Below the pieces are notes generated by a model, which was given only the letters and a program-made list of their open reading frames with translations, did not search any database and was not told the origin of the DNA. A stretch of DNA of 5,270 bases from Acidobacteriota bacterium (GTDB taxonomy: Bacteria > Acidobacteriota > Vicinamibacteria > Vicinamibacterales > UBA8438), in contig DQEK01000122.1 of assembly GCA_003533545.1 (NCBI GenBank), forward strand, positions 1 to 5,270, written 5' to 3'. The position numbers were made by a program, and so were the translations under genes. This document shows positions 1 to 5,270 of this stretch, in pieces (the first letter of the stretch is position 1; every line of letters starts with the position of its first letter).

Positions 1-2202
1 CTCCAGAGCTTTAAGCCGGGACCGCATCCTCCCAGCTTTGCTTTCCAGGTCCCCGACACCGGTCCGAAAGAGCCCCGCGAGCCGGTCCAGCATCGCGCCT
101 TGCTGCATGGCGTGCCTGCGCGCGGTATCCCCGGTCAACGCCTCGATGCGCCTTACCCCGGCTGCAATACCGGATTCCGATACGATCCGGAAAAATCCGA
201 TATCACCAGTGCGTTGAACGTGCGTGCCTCCACAAAGTTCCAGGGAAAACTCACCCATGCCAACTACTCTTACCTGGTCGTCATATTTCTCACCAAAAAG
301 AGCCGCAGCACCCTGCTCCCGCGCCTCCTCCAACGCCATGACTTCGGTCGCTACGGAGTCGTTGGCACGGACCTGGTCATTGACGATCGCTTCGATCTTG
401 TCCAGCTGATGAGCGCCGACTGCTTCCGAATGTGAGAAGTCGAACCGTAGCCGCTGCGGTTCGACCAGCGAACCCTTCTGCTGAACATGTTCACCCAGGA
501 CCTGGCGCAAAGCCGCGTGCAGCAGATGTGTCGCCGAGTGGTTAGCAGCCGTCTCCAGCCGCTGATCAGTATCCACCAACACCGAGACACGCTGCCCGAC
601 CTTCAGCCGGCCACTGGTCAGTTGCCCGTGGTGAGCAATGACACGCTGTGCCAGGTATTGGGCACCAGTGACTTCGAACAACTCATCGTCTCCACCGACA
701 ATGCGAGCGGTATCGCCGACCTGCCCGCCGCTTTCAGCATAGACGGGCGTGCGGTCGAGTATGACCAGAGCCGCCTGGCCGTTCTCAATCGAGCCGACCT
801 CCTCGCCGTCATAAACAATGGAAAGGACCGTGGCTGAATCAGCCAGCGACTGGTAGCCCGTGAACACGGTACTCTCCTCGATGCTGACTTTGGTCGCGTC
901 GACCATCTGGAACTGGCTGGCCGCACGCGCCCGTTCACGCTGTTCGGACATGGCGTGCTCAAACCCGTCCATATCCACCGTCAGACCCTGCTCCCTGGCG
1001 TAATCTGCGGTTAGATCCGCGGGAAAACCATAGGTGTCGTAGAGCCGGAAGGTAAGCTCCCCGGGGATCACCCGGCCGGAGAGGTTGCCGATCTCCTGCT
1101 CGAGGATGCGAATTCCCTGCTCAAGGGTGTCAGCGAACCGCTCCCCTTCCAGTTTCAGTGTCTGTTCGACCCGGGCCTGATCGGCTGCCAGTTCCGGGCA
1201 GGCCTCGCCCATCTGCTCTACCAGGGGTTCCACCAGTTCGTGCAGAAACGGTTCGGTCGCCCCGAGTTGATGACCATGCCGGATCGCCCGCCGGATGATC
1301 CGGCGAAGCACATAGCCTCTGCCCTCGTTGGAAGGCGTGACACCATCGGTAATGAGAAAAGACGTCGATCGGATGTGATCAGCAATGACCTTCAGTGAAT
1401 TGTTCTTGAGATCATCACAGCCCACCACACGCGATGCAGCAGCAATCAGCGCCTGAAACAGGTCCGTATCGTAGTTACTGTGAACACCCTGCAACACCGC
1501 CGCCAGCCGCTCCAGACCCAGGCCCGTGTCGACCGACGGTTTCGGCAGGGGAACGTCTGTGCCATCCGATCCACGATTGAACTGCATAAAGACGAGGTTC
1601 CAGATCTCAACGTATCGATCACCGTCCGCATCCGGCGAGCCCGGCGGACCGCCGGCCACCGCAGGCCCGTGATCGAAAAAGATCTCACTACAGGGGCCGC
1701 AGGGGCCCGTGTCACCCATGGCCCAGAAATTATCGCTGACGCCGATTCTCGCAAACCGCTCGCCGGGCACGCCGATCTCGCGCAACCAGATATCCTCCGC
1801 CTCATCGTCCTTCTCATAGACTGTGACCCAGAGTTTTTCCTCGGGTAACCCATAACCGGTGGTCAGCAACTCCCAGGCGAAACCGATCGCTTCGCGCTTG
1901 AAGTAGTCGCCAAAAGAAAAATTACCCAGCATTTCAAAGAACGTGTGATGCCGGGCCGTGTAACCCACGTTCTCGAGGTCGTTGTGCTTGCCACCGGCAC
2001 GGACACAGCGTTGCGCGGTCACCGCGCGGTTGTAGGGCCTCTTGTCCTGACCCAGGAAAACATCCTTGAACTGGACCATGCCGGCATTGGTGAACAATAG
2101 TGTCGGGTCATTGTGTGGCACGAGCGGACTGCTGGCGACTGTTTGATGGCCGCTCTGGTTGAAGTAATCCAGGAATTTCTGCCGAATGGCCGTGGTCTTC
2201 AT
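1..2202 (-). CDS. alaS: Alanine--tRNA ligase (AlaS), C-terminal part cut by the window edge
   Basis: Cytoplasmic class II synthetase that charges tRNA-Ala with alanine and hydrolyses mischarged Ser- and Gly-tRNA-Ala. The minus-strand frame is open for 734 codons from ATG 2202-2200 to the left edge, with no stop and no frameshift. The catalytic domain comes first: [11 protein letters not shown] near residues 65-75, the strongly conserved [15 protein letters not shown] near 160-175, and DTGLGLERL at 225-233. The editing domain carries its zinc-binding residues in HSATH (H555, H559) and CGGTH (C657, H661), about nine residues earlier than in the E. coli enzyme. The usual length is about 875 residues, so roughly 140 are missing; they would form the rest of the coiled linker and the C-Ala domain. 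The start overlaps the recX stop by four bases. Upstream there is only a poor GGGGGCGAG purine stretch, which favours translation coupled to recX. Identification is secure. Confidence 0.98.
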   Translation of the reverse strand, partial: MKTTAIRQKFLDYFNQSGHQTVASSPLVPHNDPTLLFTNAGMVQFKDVFLGQDKRPYNRAVTAQRCVRAGGKHNDLENVGYTARHHTFFEMLGNFSFGDYFKREAIGFAWELLTTGYGLPEEKLWVTVYEKDDEAEDIWLREIGVPGERFARIGVSDNFWAMGDTGPCGPCSEIFFDHGPAVAGGPPGSPDADGDRYVEIWNLVFMQFNRGSDGTDVPLPKPSVDTGLGLERLAAVLQGVHSNYDTDLFQALIAAASRVVGCDDLKNNSLKVIADHIRSTSFLITDGVTPSNEGRGYVLRRIIRRAIRHGHQLGATEPFLHELVEPLVEQMGEACPELAADQARVEQTLKLEGERFADTLEQGIRILEQEIGNLSGRVIPGELTFRLYDTYGFPADLTADYAREQGLTVDMDGFEHAMSEQRERARAASQFQMVDATKVSIEESTVFTGYQSLADSATVLSIVYDGEEVGSIENGQAALVILDRTPVYAESGGQVGDTARIVGGDDELFEVTGAQYLAQRVIAHHGQLTSGRLKVGQRVSVLVDTDQRLETAANHSATHLLHAALRQVLGEHVQQKGSLVEPQRLRFDFSHSEAVGAHQLDKIEAIVNDQVRANDSVATEVMALEEAREQGAAALFGEKYDDQVRVVGMGEFSLELCGGTHVQRTGDIGFFRIVSESGIAAGVRRIEALTGDTARRHAMQQGAMLDRLAGLFRTGVGDLESKAGRMRSRLKALE
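2199..2202 (-). other. ATGA stop/start overlap joining recX to alaS
   Basis: On the minus strand the bases ATGA contain the alaS start (2202-2200) and the recX TGA stop (2201-2199). A four-base overlap of this kind is a common sign of translational coupling within one transcript. No terminator or promoter can fit between the two genes, although an internal alaS promoter inside recX is not excluded. Confidence 0.9.
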
Positions 2203-2714
2203 GTGCTCGCCCCCGGCTCGGGATGGTCTTCGGACTGCGCATCGAGCGCTGCTGAGCCCCATGAGCCCATAACTCGCTTAATGGCATCGGCACCAAAACC
2301 ACGCCGCTGCAGGTGTTGTGCACGACGAGCCCACTCTTTGAAACTCTTGATGGGCGAACAGCCGAATTTTCGGTCATACACCATCGTCAGAACCCGGTCC
2401 CATTCCGTTTCAGCACTCGCCAGGGCCTGGTCGACGAGTTCGCTGTCGACACCTTTCTCCTTGAGTTCCATCCTGATACGAAGCGGCCCATAACCCGCAC
2501 GGAGACGGCTCGACAATAAGGATTCGGCAAAACGCTGGTCTGATTGGGCGCGTTCGTCCTGCAGGCTCTCAAGCAGTGTCTCGATGAGCTCCTCCGCGAA
2601 ACCTCGAGCGGACAGCTTGGAGCGCAACTCGACCCGGCTATGCTCCCGCCGGGCCAGCATCCGAAACGCAGATTCCCGGGCGCGGCTTGCCGGGTCCGCT
2701 TTCAGAGGCGTCAT
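2199..2714 (-). CDS. recX: Regulatory protein RecX, modulator of RecA
   Basis: A 171-residue helical protein of the RecX family, which binds RecA filaments and limits their growth and activity in the cytoplasm. The E. coli protein has 166 residues. The sequence fits the family pattern of three tandem three-helix repeats. The first lies about residues 11-52. The second, about 55-100, holds the most typical RecX block, [14 protein letters not shown] at 75-88. The third, about 105-150, ends in [19 protein letters not shown] (130-148). The last 20 residues are polar with two prolines and look disordered. It follows recA directly, its ATG sharing one base with the recA stop. No convincing Shine-Dalgarno sequence lies in the end of recA, so translation probably depends on ribosomes finishing recA. 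No terminator separates the two, so RecX output should follow recA transcription. Position and sequence agree, so the assignment is secure. Confidence 0.95.
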   Translation of the reverse strand: MTPLKADPASRARESAFRMLARREHSRVELRSKLSARGFAEELIETLLESLQDERAQSDQRFAESLLSSRLRAGYGPLRIRMELKEKGVDSELVDQALASAETEWDRVLTMVYDRKFGCSPIKSFKEWARRAQHLQRRGFGADAIKRVMGSWGSAALDAQSEDHPEPGAST

Positions 2715-2716
2715 CA
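2712..2716 (-). other. TGATG stop/start overlap joining recA to recX
   Basis: On the minus strand the recA stop TGA (2716-2714) and the recX start ATG (2714-2712) share one base. This arrangement favours termination-reinitiation. It leaves no room for the intergenic terminator that, in E. coli, reduces recX expression relative to recA. Any difference between RecA and RecX levels here would have to come from translation or RNA stability. Confidence 0.9.
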
Positions 2717-3766
2717 GGCTTCGGCGGTTTCCGCCTGGGCCTGTTCGACCGGCTCGAAGGGCGTGGCATCGGCCGGCAGAAGCCCCATGTTGGTTCGGAC
2801 CGTATTTTCGATCGCGTCGGCGATATCCGGGTTTTGCCGAAGGAACTCGCGAACGTTGTCCCGCCCCTGGCCTATTCGATCTCCGCCATGAGAATACCAG
2901 GCGCCTGACTTCTCGACCACGCCATGATCGACACCCATGTCGATCAACTCACCCTCCTTGGAGATACCTTCGTTGTAAAGGATATCGAACTCACACTGCC
3001 TGAACGGCGGCGCAACCTTGTTCTTAACGACCTTGACCCGGGTCTGGTTGCCCAGGACCTCGTCGCCTTTCTTGACCGCACCAATTCGCCGGATATCCAG
3101 CCGCACCGAGGAATAGAATTTGAGCGCATTGCCGCCGGTCGTGGTTTCGGGATTACCGAACATCACGCCGATCTTCATACGGATCTGGTTGATAAACACA
3201 ACCATTGTGTTGGAGCGTTTGATGTTGGCAGTCAGCTTGCGCAGCGCCTGTGACATCAGCCGGGCTTGCAGTCCGACGTGATGGTCACCCATCTCACCTT
3301 CGATTTCAGCTTTGGGAGTCAGCGCCGCTACTGAATCGACCACGATGACATCGACGGCCGCGGACCGGACCAGCATGTCGGCGATCTCCAACGCCTGTTC
3401 ACCAGTGTCGGGCTGAGAGATCAACAGATCGTTCACGTTGACTCCGAGCCGCCCTGCATAGGCGGGATCGAGCGCGTGTTCTGCATCGATAAACGCACAG
3501 GTCCCGCCGAGCTTCTGAGCCTGTGCAACCACTGAAAGTGTCAGCGTGGTCTTGCCGGACGATTCTGGGCCGTAAATCTCGACGACGCGGCCCCTGGGCA
3601 AACCGCCGATACCGAGCGCAATGTCCAGGCCCAGCGAACCGGTAGAGACCGCCTGAATGTCCTTTCCAATCTCAGCATCTCCGAGCCGCATGACAGATCC
3701 CTTGCCGAACTGCCGCTCTATCTGCCCCAGCGCAGCCGCCAGGGCTTTCTCTTTGTTTTCGTCCAT
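2714..3766 (-). CDS. recA: Recombinase RecA
   Basis: RecA forms ATP-dependent filaments on single-stranded DNA, drives homologous pairing and strand exchange, and acts as co-protease for LexA self-cleavage. The protein is complete at 350 residues, close to the 353 of E. coli. The N-terminal helix domain precedes Walker A GPESSGKT at 66-73. The [10 protein letters not shown] block (92-101) contains the conserved catalytic glutamate E96. Walker B is VIVVDS at 140-145. Loop L1 lies near 156-165 and reads [19 protein letters not shown] at 192-200 leads into loop L2, [16 protein letters not shown] (203-218). The C-terminal domain ends in a tail rich in Glu and Ala, as in other RecA proteins. The ATG is well supported by an AAGGAG ribosome binding site ten bases upstream and by N-terminal alignment with known RecA. 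It heads the recA-recX-alaS cluster. No intein or other insertion is present. Confidence 0.99.
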   Translation of the reverse strand: MDENKEKALAAALGQIERQFGKGSVMRLGDAEIGKDIQAVSTGSLGLDIALGIGGLPRGRVVEIYGPESSGKTTLTLSVVAQAQKLGGTCAFIDAEHALDPAYAGRLGVNVNDLLISQPDTGEQALEIADMLVRSAAVDVIVVDSVAALTPKAEIEGEMGDHHVGLQARLMSQALRKLTANIKRSNTMVVFINQIRMKIGVMFGNPETTTGGNALKFYSSVRLDIRRIGAVKKGDEVLGNQTRVKVVKNKVAPPFRQCEFDILYNEGISKEGELIDMGVDHGVVEKSGAWYSHGGDRIGQGRDNVREFLRQNPDIADAIENTVRTNMGLLPADATPFEPVEQAQAETAEA

Positions 3767-3776
3767 TGTTGGAACG

Positions 3777-3782
3777 CTCCTT
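3777..3782 (-). promoter_or_regulatory. Ribosome binding site of recA
   Basis: The minus strand reads AAGGAG here, ten bases before the recA ATG at 3766. It is the strongest Shine-Dalgarno match in front of any gene in the window. It contrasts with the weak or absent sites before recX and alaS, as expected if those two are translated by coupling. Confidence 0.85.
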
Positions 3783-3907
3783 GAGTTGAGTTCACCTCGG
3801 TTTCACCACAGCTCTCTGCCTTCCTGGCTGAGGCCCTGGCGCTCCCGGCATAACGGATTCGATGGACCGATTCCGGTGCACAAAACGCCGATCCGGGAAT
3901 CAAACTG

Positions 3908-3916
3908 ATTATTTCA
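3908..3916 (-). promoter_or_regulatory. Possible extended -10 promoter element for recA
   Basis: The minus strand reads TGA followed by AATAAT, one base off the TATAAT consensus and with the TG of an extended -10 element. I find no good -35 hexamer at 16-18 bases, which extended -10 promoters can tolerate. Transcription would start near 3901, giving a leader of about 135 bases before recA. This is a pattern match only. The recA promoter could lie elsewhere in the 267-bp spacer, or recA could also be read through from pncC. Confidence 0.3.
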
Positions 3917-3926
3917 CAATCGCCTC

Positions 3927-3948
3927 GACGGGCCTAGCGAAACCCGTC
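3927..3948. repeat. 6-bp dyad in the recA upstream region
   Basis: GACGGG and CCCGTC form perfect 6-bp arms around a 10-base centre. No run of T follows on either strand, so it is not an obvious terminator. If the -10 candidate at 3908-3916 is right, this dyad covers the -35 region and could be an operator. It could equally be chance in GC-rich DNA. The rest of the 267-bp spacer (3767-4033) shows no gene. Confidence 0.35.
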
Positions 3949-4033
3949 ACAAAATAGTCCCAAAGTGCCCGTGTACAGCGGGACCCGATTGAGGATCCCG
4001 GGCCGAGGAGTATTTCAGGACAAGACTTGATGT

Positions 4034-4537
4034 TCAGCCCGTCTCTTCCCTGAGGAAACGTGCCAGGCCACCGAGTGCCTCGAGGACACTCTGACGACGC
4101 ACCGCTTCACGATCGCCATCGAACAGGAACTGTTCGGTACGCACACGATCCGGCCTCGCTGCCCAGCAGATAAACACCGTACCAACGGGCTTCTCCTCGC
4201 TGCCACCACCTGGACCAGCAATTCCAGTGACCGACAGCGCTACATCGGCCAGGCTGCGATCGAGCCCACCACGAGCCATAGCGCGAGCGACCGGTGCGCT
4301 GACCGCGCCGCGCTCGGCGATCAGAGCCTCGGGTACACCCACCTGCTCATGCTTGGCTTCATTACTGTAAGTGACAAGACCGCACTCGAACCATTCCGAA
4401 CTCCCTGAAACTGATGTGATGCTTTGAGCGATCCAGCCACCAGTGCACGACTCGACGGTCACCAGTTTCAAGCCGTGGCTGCGCAGAATCGATCCGACGT
4501 TCTGGGCGACCCCATTCAGGTCATCCTGGCGGGTCAT
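4034..4537 (-). CDS. pncC: Nicotinamide-nucleotide amidase PncC (CinA C-terminal domain family)
   Basis: A 167-residue stand-alone CinA_C protein, the length typical of PncC (165 in E. coli). The enzyme hydrolyses nicotinamide mononucleotide to nicotinate mononucleotide and ammonia, recycling the NMN released by DNA ligase back into NAD. Visible family motifs are TVESCTGGWIAQ (27-38), LVTYSNEAK (54-62), GAVS (77-80) and VTGIAGPGGGSEEKPVGTV (103-121). The N-terminal molybdopterin-binding-like domain of full-length CinA is absent. I chose ATG 4537-4535 because it gives the family length and N-terminus. The same frame stays open to 5008, but that stretch is antisense to the hydrolase gene and has no family similarity. 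The Shine-Dalgarno site is weak (an AAAGATAG stretch). Placement next to recA is common in gammaproteobacteria. The gene ends 267 bp before recA and may be transcribed separately. The older label 'competence-damage protein' applies to the same family. Confidence 0.95.
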   Translation of the reverse strand: MTRQDDLNGVAQNVGSILRSHGLKLVTVESCTGGWIAQSITSVSGSSEWFECGLVTYSNEAKHEQVGVPEALIAERGAVSAPVARAMARGGLDRSLADVALSVTGIAGPGGGSEEKPVGTVFICWAARPDRVRTEQFLFDGDREAVRRQSVLEALGGLARFLREETG

Positions 4538-4563
4538 TGTTCTATCTTTTGGTCGTCTGGAAA

Positions 4564-4589
4564 AGGGCCGGCACTTCTCTGGTGGCCCT
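4564..4589 (-). repeat. Hairpin followed by a short T run in the pncC leader
   Basis: On the minus strand AGGGCC, a 14-base loop and GGCCCT form a 6-bp GC-rich stem. The pairing ends in a run of four T (4564-4561), about 24 bases before the pncC start. It resembles a weak intrinsic terminator or attenuator stem. The T run is short, so termination is doubtful, but it could fold in the leader and affect pncC expression. Confidence 0.3.
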
Positions 4590-4667
4590 GTCCTTCCCCG
4601 CATAGTCGAATACTCATCAGTTTCTCCCCGCACTTCGATATCGCAGGGCCTATTGTGCCTGCTGTGA

Positions 4668-4686
4668 AGGCTCACTGCGTGAGCCT
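4668..4686. promoter_or_regulatory. Perfect 8-bp inverted repeat, candidate operator
   Basis: AGGCTCAC and GTGAGCCT flank a 3-base centre (TGC), making a 19-bp dyad with no mismatch in its arms. It lies near the middle of the 250-bp spacer between the divergent pncC and hydrolase genes, about 100 bp before the hydrolase start and 130 bp before pncC. No T run follows on either strand, which makes a terminator unlikely. The geometry suits binding by a dimeric regulator, but I do not recognise the sequence as a known operator. Confidence 0.45.
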
Positions 4687-4693
4687 GGGAAAA

Positions 4694-4729
4694 CAGCCCT
4701 CGCCCGGCCCTAAAACACCGGGGTGGCTG
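4694..4729. repeat. Imperfect stem-loop upstream of the hydrolase gene
   Basis: Outer arms CAGCC/GGCTG (4694-4698, 4725-4729) enclose inner arms CCCGG/CCGGG (4703-4707, 4718-4722) around a 10-base A-rich loop, with a small asymmetric internal loop between the two stems. It sits just before the possible -10 element at 4738. It may be a second regulatory dyad next to the one at 4668, or chance pairing in GC-rich DNA. Confidence 0.3.
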
Positions 4730-4737
4730 CCTGTGAT

Positions 4738-4743
4738 TATGAT
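4738..4743 (+). promoter_or_regulatory. Possible -10 element for the hydrolase gene
   Basis: TATGAT differs from TATAAT at one base and lies in a short AT-rich patch within otherwise GC-rich DNA. A start near 4750 would give a leader of about 38 bases. No acceptable -35 hexamer is present at 16-18 bases upstream (4714-4721 is ACACCG-like), so an activator would be needed if this is the real promoter. Confidence 0.3.
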
Positions 4744-4771
4744 ATCTTGAAGACCCAGATGGCCGCCCCCT

Positions 4772-4776
4772 GAGGA
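4772..4776 (+). promoter_or_regulatory. Ribosome binding site of the hydrolase gene
   Basis: GAGGA lies 11 bases before the ATG at 4788. It supports that start, which also gives a complete signal peptide. Confidence 0.65.
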
Positions 4777-4787
4777 CAACGGCACCA

Positions 4788-5270
4788 ATGGTATCTACCC
4801 GCATCCGCTCTGCCAGCATCATCCTGCTGCTCCTTTTAACTACCGGGGAGAGTGCGCATGCCGCCGATGCTGAACGGGAGCGGCGTCTTGTGGAAGAGAT
4901 CGACGCTAATCTCTTTGACGGCGAATTGATCCGACTCGAATCCGGCGACCTGAGATTTGCCGCGGTCGAACTTCGACCGGAGACAGAGAATCCGCGGGGC
5001 GCCGTCATCCTGCTGCACGGCCGCGGCTTTCACGCCGACTGGCCGGACACCATCAACCCCCTGCGGACTGCGCTTTCCGAACAGGGTTGGCACACCCTGT
5101 CGCTGCAGATGCCGGTCCTTGAGAAAGATGCCAAGTATTTCGATTACCTGCCCGTGCTGCCGGAGGCGTTTCCCAGAATCGAGGCCGCCATCCATCGCCT
5201 GGTAGAGAGCAACCTGCAGCCCATTGTGCTGGTGGCGCACAGCTGTGGCGCACACATGGCCATGGCCTGG
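4788..5270 (+). CDS. Exported alpha/beta-hydrolase-like protein resembling DUF3530, 3' end beyond the window
   Basis: The frame is open for 161 codons from ATG 4788 to the right edge. The N-terminus is a signal peptide: arginines at 5 and 7, a hydrophobic stretch at about 9-19 with five leucines, and an AHA cleavage motif at 23-25. The mature protein would be periplasmic. Alpha/beta-hydrolase features follow. VILLHGRGFHADWP (73-86) fits the first core strand and the HG oxyanion loop. Next come GWHTLSLQMPV (100-110) and a tyrosine-rich YFDYLPVLPEAFPRI segment (117-131). Strand IVLVAHSCGAHMA (146-158) holds the nucleophile elbow with S152. The combination resembles proteins annotated as DUF3530, whose substrate is not known to me. 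The elbow is AHSCG rather than GHSxG. The catalytic acid and histidine would lie beyond the edge. It diverges from pncC, and nothing nearby hints at a substrate. Confidence 0.85.
   Translation, partial: MVSTRIRSASIILLLLLTTGESAHAADAERERRLVEEIDANLFDGELIRLESGDLRFAAVELRPETENPRGAVILLHGRGFHADWPDTINPLRTALSEQGWHTLSLQMPVLEKDAKYFDYLPVLPEAFPRIEAAIHRLVESNLQPIVLVAHSCGAHMAMAW

Noticed and set aside
1446..1853. Overlapping open frames of 120-135 codons on both strands inside alaS.
   Set aside because: They lie in other frames of a strongly conserved alaS catalytic region, and their Arg/Ser-rich composition is typical of shadow frames in GC-rich DNA.
3979..4000. CGGGA/TCCCG hairpin downstream of pncC, considered as its terminator.
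   Set aside because: The stem is only 5 bp, the 12-base loop is long, and no T run follows on the minus strand. It also competes with an overlapping weak dyad around TGTACA at 3968-3982.
4602..4625. CTGATGAG followed shortly by CGAC on the minus strand, reminiscent of a hammerhead ribozyme core.
   Set aside because: The required GAAA after stem II is absent (GAC instead), stem II would be almost nil, and no flanking stems I or III are visible.
4538..5008. The pncC reading frame stays open upstream for about 157 more codons, giving a possible 324-residue protein.
   Set aside because: The ATG at 4537 gives the normal PncC length. The extension does not resemble the CinA N-terminal domain, and its distal part is antisense to the signal peptide and N-terminal region of the hydrolase gene.
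4836..5255. 139-codon minus-strand open frame opposite the hydrolase gene.
   Set aside because: It is a shadow of the plus-strand gene, which has a ribosome binding site, signal peptide and hydrolase motifs. The shadow has no recognisable domain.
1..5270. Search for mobile elements, CRISPR repeats, tRNA genes, an intein in recA, or an unknown accessory system.
   Set aside because: No transposase, regularly spaced repeat, tRNA-like sequence or insertion is visible. Genes are contiguous housekeeping genes in a widely conserved order.

Overview
The window is an ordinary chromosomal segment from a GC-rich bacterium, most likely a gammaproteobacterium. The evidence is the gene order pncC-recA-recX-alaS, the close resemblance of the translated AlaS and RecA to the Escherichia coli and Pseudomonas proteins as I remember them, and the absence of any mobile-element sequence. 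The genus cannot be fixed from what is here.

Layout from right to left on the minus strand: pncC (4537-4034) encodes a stand-alone NMN deamidase of the CinA C-terminal family. A 267-bp spacer follows, then recA (3766-2714), recX (2714-2199) and alaS (2202 to the left edge, 734 codons present, C-terminal part missing). recA, recX and alaS are packed without gaps. The recA stop and recX start share one base (TGATG), and the recX stop and alaS start overlap by four bases (ATGA). One transcript with translational coupling is therefore very likely, tying the recombinase, its modulator and a housekeeping tRNA synthetase together. On the plus strand, divergent from pncC, a secreted alpha/beta-hydrolase-like protein resembling the DUF3530 family starts at 4788 and runs off the right edge.

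Two spacers carry possible control signals. The recA leader (3767-4033) has a good ribosome binding site, a possible extended -10 element and a 6-bp dyad, but no clean LexA operator of the CTGT-N8-ACAG kind. The divergent pncC/hydrolase spacer (4538-4787) has three dyads, the best being a perfect 8-bp inverted repeat with a 3-base centre at 4668-4686.

I see no new defence, mobile or biosynthetic system here. The points worth a second look are regulatory: the overlap-coupled recA-recX-alaS arrangement, the missing canonical SOS box and the dyads in the divergent spacer. I read alaS and the hydrolase codon by codon; both are open to the window edges with no frameshift.
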